From Casuarius casuarius (taxonomy: Eukaryota; Chordata; Aves; Casuariiformes; Casuariidae), in assembly GCA_003342895.1 (NCBI GenBank), contig PTFA01000028.1, positions 5,073,464 through 5,137,463 on the forward strand: a DNA stretch of 64,000 bases, read 5' to 3'. Each line of letters starts with the position of its first letter. Position 1 is the first letter of the stretch. The position numbers and the translations under genes are program-made. Under the pieces are notes generated by a model. That model saw only the letters and a program-made list of their open reading frames with translations, was not told where the DNA came from and searched no databases. This document shows, piece after piece, positions 26,501 through 35,820 of this stretch.

Positions 26501-27949
26501 TTTCCTATTTCAAGAAGTCTTTGTTTGTCAGCTGTAAAGACCAGGCAGATCAAAGCCTGCTTCCTCTCAAGCCCTTGCTTTACAAGAACTTCTCTCCCCT
26601 AATTTGAAGGGCAAGCCTGGAGGGGTGATTAATAAGGCACACGTACATATCACAGTCTTCTCAGCTACTCTGTGTTTTCCATGTTCAAAGATGATCACAC
26701 ATGTACATGGGTACACCAAGCCTCAGGAGACCAGAGTTTTATTCACCCAGACCACTGGACAGTTTCAGGTAAAAGATCACTAGCTTTTGCTCCTCTATCC
26801 AGAAAAATGTAGACTGCAACATTTAACCTGCAAAAAAGTCTGGAATTTAGGATGAAACAAATTACGTATAGAATTACAGCCATGATCGGGGTACTTCCCT
26901 CTGTGGAAAAGCAGAAGCAGAGCAGAAGTTGAAGAAAACAAAGCAGAAAGTTGTTTCCATGGGAGGGGACAAAAGAAGAAGGGTGCAAACAACATAAATC
27001 AGCTCTAACGCACAAGTCAGGAGAGGGGCATCTATGTCAGATCAGCAAAAATTCTAACTGGAGAGAAAGAAAAAGCAAAGGATGCAGTGTAATAGCAGGG
27101 AAATAGAAACGTGGCAAACTGAGGAGGCCAACCAGCTTCTATCTCACAGGACTAAGCATCAAAATGACAGCAGCCTCACCTTGTTGTGACGTTACTTTGG
27201 TGTGGTGTAAAAACAACCACACCAGTCAAGGTTTCTAAGCATGGATGCTCTCTTTGTGTAGAACAATCAAACTGAAGAACAAATGATTGATTTTCTAGTG
27301 TAAACAAGACCTTAGTTTATGGTCCTTCTGATCGGTTGCTGTAAGAATAGATTTCCAATTTGTTGCAGGACACCCTTCTGGCTTAGTAAACCTCTTGATG
27401 CTTCCACTTAGACAGTTTTCCTTCCACTTAGATACATTTTTTCTCTCTCCAATTCAGTTTCCTGTTAAGGAGTTCCAGGCTCTCTGGCCCAGTCATTAAC
27501 ACTGTTTTTTTCATTTCCTCATTTTGACTTGAGACCAATGCACTAAACCAGTAACACCCTCCCACTTCAAGCTGGCCACCTAATTGCAACCAGCCTTTCC
27601 AACTACAACTTCCACGTACACTTCTGAGCACCTTTTTAAACAGCCCATTTGAGGGCGAAATGAAATGAGCGTCGGCGTGGTTAGCTATCAAAAGAGATGA
27701 GAAAACATAGGCAGGGTATTTTAAAAAAAAAAAAAAAAACAACTTTGAGATTATTCTTCACTCCACTGTGAGCACCTTACACATAAGCAACTGAACTTTT
27801 CCACGGAGTAACGAGGGGCTAAAAAACCGGACACCGGCGGCGCTGCTCCAGGGCCGCGGCCCGCGCGGGGCCGCCCCGCACAGCCCCCGGGCAAGAACAA
27901 GGGCCCCGGCACCGCGCTCCCCGCTCCTTAGCGCCGCAGGGCAGGGTCA

Positions 27950-28129
27950 NNNNNNNNNNNNNNNNNNNNNNNNNNNNNNNNNNNNNNNNNNNNNNNNNNN
28001 NNNNNNNNNNNNNNNNNNNNNNNNNNNNNNNNNNNNNNNNNNNNNNNNNNNNNNNNNNNNNNNNNNNNNNNNNNNNNNNNNNNNNNNNNNNNNNNNNNNN
28101 NNNNNNNNNNNNNNNNNNNNNNNNNNNNN
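27950..28129. other. Assembly gap (180 N)
   Basis: A run of N within the GC-rich island interrupts AP3B1 exon 1 after codon 42. It conceals the exon 1 donor and the first bases of intron 1. Such gaps are typical where short-read or Sanger assemblies fail in very GC-rich avian first exons. Confidence 1.
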
Positions 28130-28256
28130 TGGTGTCGCTGCTGAAGAGCCCGAAGGCCGCGGGCGCCGAGGGCGCCGTGGTGGGCGCCGCCTCCTGCGCC
28201 AGCTCCGGCGCCGCCTCCCCGCCCTGCTCGTTGTAGCCGAGGCCGTTCCCAGCCAT
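28130..28256 (-). CDS. AP3B1: AP3B1 exon 1, coding part (N-terminus of AP-3 complex subunit beta-3A)
   Basis: This is the start of the large beta subunit of the AP-3 adaptor. AP-3 sorts cargo from tubular endosomes to lysosomes and lysosome-related organelles such as melanosomes and dense granules. The ATG complements 28254-28256 in a good context (G at -3, G at +4). An upstream in-frame ATG exists at 28331, but similarity to the family begins only at MAGNGLGYNEQ, so the inner start is chosen. Forty-two codons are visible. The family landmarks are YNEQ near residue 8 and FGLFSSD near residue 35, both typical of AP3B1; as I recall the paralogue, AP3B2 has FSSDYKR here. The middle is rich in Ala, Pro and Thr, expected for a disordered N-terminal tail in GC-rich DNA. 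The frame runs into an assembly gap at 28129. The last few bases (probably completing a Lys and the first two bases of another) and the splice donor are therefore unseen. Confidence 0.93.
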
Positions 28257-28351
28257 GCCGCCGCCGCCCCGCGAAACTTGCCGCCGCGGCGCCCCCAGCC
28301 CCTCCCGGAAGCGGCGTGCGTGCGCCAGCACGGCAGGGCGGGGCGGGGCGC

Positions 28352-28359
28352 GTCACATG
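28352..28359. promoter_or_regulatory. E-box / M-box-like site GTCACATG
   Basis: GTCACATG, read on the other strand as CATGTGAC, is the type of site used by MITF and TFE family factors. It sits between GC boxes about 96 bases upstream of the AP3B1 ATG. AP-3 builds melanosomes and lysosome-related organelles, so the site fits the gene's biology. An eight-base match can occur by chance. Confidence 0.4.
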
Positions 28360-28396
28360 CCGGGAGGCGGGGCCGACCCTGCCCCGCAGCGCCGCC

Positions 28397-28410
28397 GTTG
28401 CCACGGCAAC
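28397..28410. promoter_or_regulatory. RFX X-box palindrome
   Basis: GTTGCC-AC-GGCAAC is a perfect inverted repeat with a two-base spacer. It matches the consensus bound by dimeric RFX factors. It lies 141 bases upstream of the AP3B1 start codon inside the CpG island, a normal position for functional X-boxes. Binding is inferred from the motif alone. Confidence 0.7.
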
Positions 28411-28588
28411 GCGGCCCGCGGAGGAGGGCGTGAGGCCGCGGTCCGGCCGTTGGCGCCCCGCCTCCGGCTAACGGCTCCCGGCGGGCGGCGGGGGGAAGCG
28501 CCGGCCTAGGCCGCTGCGGAGCGCAGGGAGGAGCTGTTGCTCCGTCCGCTCTCAGCGCACTCTGCTGCGGGGCCTGGTGTGCCGTGAG

Positions 28589-28594
28589 GTAAAG
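28589..28594 (+). promoter_or_regulatory. Candidate splice donor of a divergent transcript
   Basis: GTGAG/GTAAAG on the plus strand, 333 bases from the AP3B1 start codon and pointing away from it. CpG-island promoters commonly fire in both directions. This would be the end of a first exon of a divergent, probably non-coding transcript. A site of this strength can arise by chance. Confidence 0.3.
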
Positions 28595-28599
28595 ACCAG

Positions 28600-30400
28600 T
28601 CCCCGGTGCGCTTGGGCAAAGAAAAAACTTTTAAAAAAAAGTCCCAAACACAGATCCTCCGCGCAGCTTCGGGGCGCGTCGCCGCCGCAGGCGCGCAGTG
28701 CTCCCTCCCAGCCTCCGGGGCTGCCTGAGCACAGCCGTTTTCTCGCCTGCCGTTCACGGACTTGCAAACGAGAGCTAACCCCGCCGGGGCCCCGTGTCGC
28801 AGTCTGGGAAAAAACGGTCCGGGCTGAAATCTTCTGATTCCCCGTCCTCCACCGCCAACGCGAGCGAGCCCCCCGCGGGCCTGGAGTGAGCTGCGCCTGG
28901 TTCACAAGGAAAATTTGAAGTATAGCCCTCATCAGCTCATCCGTTGTTTCTAGTAATCCGTATTGCAAATGAACCGGTTTGCCGGTAAATGTGAGTACTT
29001 CGCTGCAGGATCGTTTCTAGGTAATGCAAAACAGCATTCATCAGAGATGTTGAATGTTTAAGAAGTTACTAAAAGCCAAATCCGATAAGCAGTCTGAATT
29101 CCACCACACGTAAGGGCCGGTAAAAATGAAAACGAAAGAGAAACACTCACAGGATGTTATAGTCTGACAGAGAGATTTCCAGCGTTAAGAAAACTCATCG
29201 TTAAAGCAAAGGTGGTGTAGCCTACATTACTGACAGCAACTTGGATGTGAGAGGCCAGACAATTTGTAAAAGGATAGTCAGATGTTGTATGAGGAAAGTT
29301 TCTCTTAATTTATTTTTATAAGCTCATTTTTCCCAGTGTTTTAAGGAATAATCCGCATTCATTAAAATGCCTTTCTTTCCATCTGCTGACATAACTTATA
29401 TTAATGGAGTCCATCCTTTTCATCCTGAGAACTGAACTCATTTCCAAAAGGTTACAGTTCACAATCAATACATTTTATCTTGCAGAGAAAAAAAGGGGAG
29501 GAAAGTGGTTTGTCATAGTATTTTTAAACAGCTTTTTTGAATTGCTTGTCCTCTGCCAGCTTGTACTTTCTTATCAAAACTGAGTCATTGCCAAGCAAAT
29601 AAACTTGACAGGAGTTACCAATGCCTTATTTATGAAGCAAGTGAAGCAACCGTAGGAGAAGATGTCACCTAAGACATCTCCAGGTATCAGAAGAATAGTT
29701 CCTGGTGCTGCAGGGGAAGAAGTTAACCTTTTCTACTGCCTCAGTATTTGCCTTCTATGGATGCCAACATTTCAGTTTCATTTTATGATAACTCACAGCT
29801 TTTTTTTTCTTTGTAGCACAGTCTCCTTGAAAGCCATGGCTTGGAGAATGAAAAGCCACTGTTGACTTCCAGTCACAACCTAAATATCTTTGACTGTCAC
29901 CATTTTACCCATTGGTTCTTTAGACTTAATTTTTTTGTACAGCCCCTTAACACTATTTATAGTAACAGCCACTTACTTTTCTTTCCCTGTAGACATAAAT
30001 ATCTCCTCATTATAACTACCTCAGGCTATCATAACTGTTGATACTCTTCCCATAATGTGATTTTTGACTCAAGGCAGACCTCTCAATCATCCAAGATCAG
30101 ACAGAATCCTAGCTGCTGATTTTTGAAGGATCAAATAGCAGAACTGCTGGAGCTTTTGGTCAGAGCCAGAGGAAAAAGAACAGTTATTTCTCTCCTCCGA
30201 AATCTTTAAGATATTGCTACGGTCTACATAGAAATCTGAGAATTCATGCCAGCAGCCCTTCGAAATTGCCTCCAACTCATTTCTTCAGACCATACATTAC
30301 TTTGAAATCTAATTGTGCGAGCACTTGAACTTTGTTCCCAAACATAGTTATGCATATGTGAATAGGTCCCTGACTTATGTCTTTTGTTTGTGTATAAGGC
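28600..30400. other. Upstream flank of AP3B1, no gene seen
   Basis: GC content falls from island levels at about 28880 to AT-rich background. No recognisable exon, RNA gene or transposon was found. Confidence 0.6.
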
Positions 30401-30410
30401 GCGCACAGTG

Positions 30411-30520
30411 CAGGAAGAGTTGACTTGCTATACTAGGTCAAGCCCATAGTCTTTAAGATCTATTCTAATTCCTTTTGAGACTGCCCATTCTCTGAAGCAA
30501 GAGGGTTTAAACTGCTTGCT
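30411..30520 (-). mobile_element. CR1 LINE 3'-end fragment (minus orientation)
   Basis: The plus-strand word TTGCTATACTAGGTCAAGCC followed by CATAGTCTTTAAGATCTATTC reads as the reverse complement of the old CR1 3' end, whose hallmark is GGTCTGACCCAGTATGGC. Strongly diverged; borders approximate. Confidence 0.5.
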
Positions 30521-31604
30521 CATTTGTACAAATCTGTAAAATACATGTATTTATTGTTAGCAACACGAAACACCTTAAGTATAACCAACTAATTCTCCTT
30601 TTATTATTACACAGAACATTTTAAGAGTAACTTTAGAGGAAGGATTAATAGGAAAAGAGAACAGTAGATTGTAGATTGTTCGAGGGAAATTTGTGGGAAT
30701 GCAAACATGGGGAAAAGCAGACAAATGGGCTGTTGAGGCAAATGGTCGTAGGACTGTGATACAAAAAGACAAGTAGATAATAACAGGGAAGCAGAACTGG
30801 GAAGGGCCTTGAAACTGAGAACAGAAAGCAAATATTGTATAAAGATTTATGAAGTATCTTTGAACAGTCATATCAGGAGGCCTAGGTATAAACTCTTGCT
30901 ATCAGTTCTTGCTGTCTAGTTTTAGCCTGAAGTATGCCACAGCAGTTCCTTGAATAGTGTTCTCCTGGCTATATTAACTCTTCAAGATTACTGTGAAGTA
31001 TGAGCACATTGCATTTATACCTGTACAGAATTAGTTCAAAATTAATGAATTATGAATGACAAAATACTACTGAATCAAACTTCTCCATTAACAGTCATTC
31101 ATTTTAGTATTCTGTATTTCTGGTTATTGCACAGAATAAAAAAGTATGCAAGGCTTAAAATAGAGAACAATCAAGGCTTTTCCCTCTCAGTTTTCCACTC
31201 AGCATGTTTCTTTTTGAAACCATTTTACCTCCATGATTTGTTTCTATTGTACCATCATCATAACTGATACGTAACTGATAATAACTGGTAGATTGCGTAG
31301 TTTCTTAATCTTCCATTCATGGATGTAAACAACTATGTAATGCCTTATGTATAGGCATTACTTTTGAAAATTAATTGCACTGAACTTTACATCCCTATAT
31401 TCTATGGAATGGAAAATGTGTTTATATGGGTAAATACATATGCATTTTCATCAAAACTCACATACTGTATATAAGGATGCATTTTATGGAAAAAAACTTC
31501 AAGTTATTCAGCACAATTAACTTTTCTAAGCTTTCTGAAGCATTTACAGAAGATATTTTGCAATGTTTTTTATCAAGTAAATTAATGTCCATTTTGTTTT
31601 TCAG
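30521..31604. other. Intergenic, no gene seen
   Basis: AT-rich sequence without recognisable genes or repeats. It leads into the exon-like segment at 31605. Confidence 0.6.
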
Positions 31605-31684
31605 CTGAACTGGGCTGCCACATGCTTGTCTGGTGCCCTCTTGTGGATCGGATTATTAATATACTAGTCATCATACTGAAAAAG
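31605..31684 (+). ncRNA. Exon-like segment of a possible divergent transcript
   Basis: Eighty bases are bounded by a good acceptor (CCATTTTGTTTTTCAG) and donor (AAAAAG/GTAAAT) on the plus strand. One of the three frames is open throughout (26 codons after two leading bases, containing CHMLVWCPLVDRI), but it matches nothing I know. Together with the donor at 28589 it could form a short spliced transcript leaving the AP3B1 promoter. A non-coding RNA is more likely than a protein gene. A CTCF-like motif lies inside it, so its sequence may be constrained for another reason. Confidence 0.25.
31635..31646 (-). promoter_or_regulatory. CTCF-like motif
   Basis: The reverse complement reads CCACAAGAGGGC followed by ACCA. 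This agrees with the CTCF core CCASYAGRKGGC at all but one position. It lies 3.4 kb upstream of AP3B1, a plausible place for an insulator. Confidence 0.4.
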
Positions 31685-34600
31685 GTAAATGTAAAGTAGC
31701 TCATTTTTTAAAAGAATTCAAGCTGTGTGTGACAGAAACTCTAAGATGTTAAATATTTTGCTGATATTTTCTATACCACTGATATTTTCAGATATATTTA
31801 TTATACCAGAATATTCTGATATCTCTTTTGAATGTTTACATTTTTAGTAAATATTAATGCCATTGATGAAAGAAAAGTAATGATATGATACAAACTTCTG
31901 AATATTAATATTTTTAATTCTGTAATAATTTTTAAATCTGATGTATAATCAGTTAGTTTAAAATTAAACACTGAGAGCTGTGTCCCCAACCTGGAATAAT
32001 AGGTTGTCTTTAGAAGTGTTTTTCAATATGAGGTATGAACTGAGCTGCTAGTATCCCAAATTAGTTTGGGAAAGCTATTATGCAGGTAAGAAAATGAGTG
32101 CATTTGAAAAAAGCTTTGACCTACCTCTCTCTAGCTGAATGTAGATTTGGGACTGTAATGAAAGTGGACCATTGCCCTTTCAAAAGTACCTGTTCTCCAT
32201 CTGTTCTTAGGAGAGCCACCTACCATATTGTCCACAGGAGCATTTCACACATGCAATGTTGAAACCTGCAGGCCACAAATTCTCTTTTGTTCCTACAGAA
32301 CTTGTATGAATGATAAGATTAGACCATATGTGCTTTCTGGCTCCATCAATTAATGTTCCTTCTAATGATTATGAAAATTTTGGTGAAATGAGAAATAGAG
32401 GAAAAATACAAAGCAAAAGGAAAAAAATAGAACACGACAAAATTCTTCAGAAAGAATATGATTCTTGAATTACGTGAGTTCTTAGTAATTTATTCAAGCA
32501 TAAACTTGCAAAATAAGTATTACTAGAATTAAAACTTTCTTATATATATAAAATTAGGTCTTACTTTTAGGTAGAGAGTATCTTGGAATTTAAAACATTA
32601 AGATTACATTCAAAACTTCTTAAATGTTCAAATCCATGTTCAGATCTGCTGTTCTGTTTATTGTACAGTGTCCCAATTTAAAAGTACTCCTGTAGAGCTC
32701 GAAAATATGTGGTATCTCAGAGGACTTACCTTGACTAGAAAAAGAAGTTCATGATGTTGCAAGATTCATACAAATGTCCCAGATAACCACAACTGCCATT
32801 CTAATGCAATTACAAGTTACAGCTTCTCTCTACATTTACCTTGTTAATGTCAAGTCTAGGTTTTCCCCTAGATCTTTTGCTGTAAAAAGGACAGTAGATT
32901 AATTTCTTCCAACTATAGACATGGGTTTTCCAACTTATCTTCTGCTTTTCCTAATCTAGACAAACATAAGGTCTAGATAAGTTAGAACAAAATATCTTCT
33001 TTTATTGCTTTAAGTAATGCAGCTTAAATAACTTTTAGAAACTTTGTGCCTATGTAAACAATTATATTGGAACATGTTTAGGAGGACAATGTTATTAGGT
33101 TGAGGTCAGCTCCAGACTTTGTTCAGGGTTTGCCTTAACTGACAAACTAAAATACAGTTTTTCCTGTCTATCCCAGAATTCCACAGTTTGTTACTTAAAT
33201 TTTATAAGCTAGCAGATTTGTTTAAAAGTATTTTTTATGTTAGCCTGGAAAGGCTAAAAGCTCTAATAAAGAGATATATAGGTATGGTTGATGGGTTTTT
33301 TATAGCATATCTTCTTTTCTTTATTGTGCTGTCTCCTAGCCATTATCTAGAAGCTCCACTGAGTTAGGCTCACTTTGAAATACATGCTTTGATCATTGGA
33401 AATAGGTCTTACTAGGTCCTGAGTTTTAGAAAGAAAATAAAGCTGTACTCACTAAGGACTTAAGCCTACTCATTTCTTGTTTATGTGGACATCCTCCATG
33501 TTTTATCTTCAAAATGTACTAGAACAACTAATTCACCTTTGTGTCTGTGTTTGCTCTCTACTAGCACTGCAAGTGAATTATTTGGCAAATATTCATAGCA
33601 GGAATGACAGGATAATTAGAATTCCCTGAAGTGTAAGTCTCTATCTTCCAATAAGCTACATGCCTCTGTCCTAAAGAACTTCTATTCAGTTCTTGAGTTC
33701 TAAATTCAGTTTCCTGTTGAGTAAACAGCAATTACAAAATACACAACAATAAAAAGAGAAATTAGACAATTTTGAAAATTAGGGAGAAGGCTAGAGGTAA
33801 ACACACTGTGACTTCATTATTGTGGGATCAGTTAAGCATCAGTCCTGGTATAGATGAGAGCAGTCTATAACTACAGACCTACAACAGGTCTTATCTGTGT
33901 TGAATGAATATAGCATCCAAATACTTTCCACTCTCTGGACTGCTGGAGCACAACATCCTTCAAACACCACCTTCTCAATCCTGCTGCCCTCAGCATGTAT
34001 CCTATGCCACAGGGTGAGAAAGGATGGCATGCAACAGAAAAGTCCCTATCCAAGGAGCTTTAACTTCTCTTCTAGCATTTCTGTACAATTTAAGGACACA
34101 AACTAATCAGATTGTAAATGAATACCCATAACGTAAAAATAAAATATAAAGTGGAGCTTGGAATAAAGCAATAAAGAAAAGTAGAAAATTATTTTTATAA
34201 ATAAGAATGATCAAAGAAGAGGAATGAAGGCTCAGAAAAATACCACAGCTCTTTCAGATGGTAGAGACTGCAGAAGATGAGGTTCTCACACAGATGTAAT
34301 AGAATTTGTGGGAGAAACGTAGGGAGTCTGTTACTGGAGAAGTAACAAAGTGAGAAAAAAAAAGCACATTGCCAAGAAATGGTTACTCCTCATATTTTCC
34401 TAAGGGTGAAACGCTTAAATTACTTATCCTACCGGAATTTTTTTTAATGTATGATAATTTATAAATGGTTTCTGGAAAGAACATAATGAACTGGCTGAGA
34501 ATCAGGTCTGCAAGCAATTGCTACACTCAAGTGCACTTGTATGTGAAAGGGGTGAAAAGGCCAATAAATTATTTTCCTGGCAGATAAAGAATGAGGAAGT

Positions 34601-35314
34601 TGAAAATTTGTCTTGGAAATAACACTGGATACACAGATGGTAATTTCAGACAAGCAAAAAAAAAAAAAATCAGCCTTTTTCATCACAGATGTCACATACT
34701 CCCCTTGTCATCACCTCAGAATAGTGACCATCCATAACCTGAAACTCCAGACTTCTTGTGAACAATCTCTCTGGCTTGTCTTGGAATGAGGTAGGGGTTT
34801 CTCAGCAACCTACAGATTGTGATCCTAAAGGAGCTCACTCAGTCAATTAAAACATGAAGTTTTTTCTATAATGAACTATGATCTCTCAGACAAGGGTATG
34901 TTTGTTGTTTCTTTAAAAAATTTTTAGGAAGCCCGAAGTAAGAAGGATTTAAGTGGAAATTCTGTTTCACTTTAGAGTGTATCTCTGATATCTATCCTTT
35001 TTTTTTTCTGATTTATTCAGTTCATCTAGTGCTACTTCTAGTGCTACCAGTCACTGTAATATGTGGCGTTTTTCCACATACTCTGAAGATGGAAAATCCT
35101 TAAAAATTATGTGAAGAAAATTAGATTTCTCACATTTATTTTAAAGACGAAAATAAACAAAATATGGTGTCCATGTATGAACTCTTTATTATTAAAGTTA
35201 TTTTGCATTTGGATTCACCAACGTTTTTTATAATGTAGGCTGCATTTAAATACAGACAATTTGTAGTTAATCCTGGTGCCAATTTCCTGATGTACTTAAC
35301 AAAATTGAAATGAT
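31685..35314. other. Intergenic, no gene seen
   Basis: AT-rich DNA with scattered poly-A and poly-T runs (for example near 34660 and 35000). Short open frames on both strands near 33.85-34.1 kb and 34.5 kb have no recognisable domains. Confidence 0.6.
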
Positions 35315-35820
35315 ACAGAGATGATGGCAAGAAAGGTCAAGATAAAGAACAGCTTACATATGAGAAAAAAGCTAAATAGACTTGAACACTTCAGCCTGTA
35401 AAAGAGACAATTGGTAGAGATCTATAAAATCATGAATCCCAGAGAACATGAATCATTTCCTCATCTGCTAAGATGGCTAGAGGGAATCAGATGAAATTGG
35501 CAGATTGTAAGTCCAAAACAAAAGAATTTCTTTTCATACAACACAAAACTAGAATGTGGATTTTAGTATTTGCTATGGGATACTGTTGATGCCGAAAGCG
35601 TACACAAGTTCAAAGAACAACAGGACAAATTCATGGAAGAAAAGGTTATTAAATACAATGATATCATCTCTGGCTCAGGAAGTTCTTGAGCCACAAATTT
35701 ATCACAGGGAAATATAATTATATACTTTCCTTGCTCTGATACTCTTCCATAAGAATCTGTAATCTAGTCACACTTGTATGAAGTATTTGGGGCTGGATGG
35801 GCCTTTGGTATAAGCAGGTG
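35315..35820 (+). mobile_element. Old CR1 LINE fragment, 3' portion
   Basis: The sequence follows the end of the amniote CR1 reverse transcriptase region and 3' UTR in order. It has GATCTATAAAATCATGAAT (about 35419-35437), then GATACTGTTGATGCCGAAAG (about 35580), GGACAAATTCATGGAAGAAAA and finally GGCTGGATGGGCCTTTGGTAT (about 35793). The reading frame is destroyed. Its divergence and family type point to an insertion predating modern birds. Confidence 0.75.

Larger units (their letters stand above)
15492..27949 (-). other. AP3B1: AP3B1 intron 1
   Basis: Large first intron of about 12.6 kb; its 5' splice site is within the N run. It contains a 12-base poly-C (16758-16769), a 23-base poly-A (17019-17041), an AT palindromic stretch (18775-18838), poly-T and poly-A runs near 25.65 and 25.83 kb, another poly-A near 27.72 kb, and an unexplained region of long open frames (22.08-23.53 kb). 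From about 27830 the sequence belongs to the CpG island. Confidence 0.88.
28257..28600 (-). promoter_or_regulatory. AP3B1: AP3B1 CpG-island promoter and 5' UTR
   Basis: GC-rich, CpG-dense DNA lies directly upstream of the AP3B1 start codon, with no TATA box, as usual for housekeeping trafficking genes. Visible elements in order from the ATG are an ETS/GABP-type CCGGAAG (28306-28312), overlapping GC boxes (28336-28350 and around 28362-28373), GTCACATG (28352-28359) and an RFX X-box palindrome (28397-28410). The island extends into exon 1, across the N run and down to about 27830, and tails off by about 28880. The transcription start cannot be fixed from sequence. It probably lies between the ATG and the X-box. 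Confidence 0.8.

Noticed and set aside
27819..28331. Upstream in-frame ATG at 28331 as the AP3B1 start
   Set aside because: The 25 extra codons are low-complexity 5' UTR-like sequence with no family similarity; similarity begins at the inner ATG with good context.
28255..28968. Arg/Ala/Pro-rich open frames in the CpG island on both strands
   Set aside because: Few stop codons occur in GC-rich DNA; only the AP3B1 frame matches a known protein.
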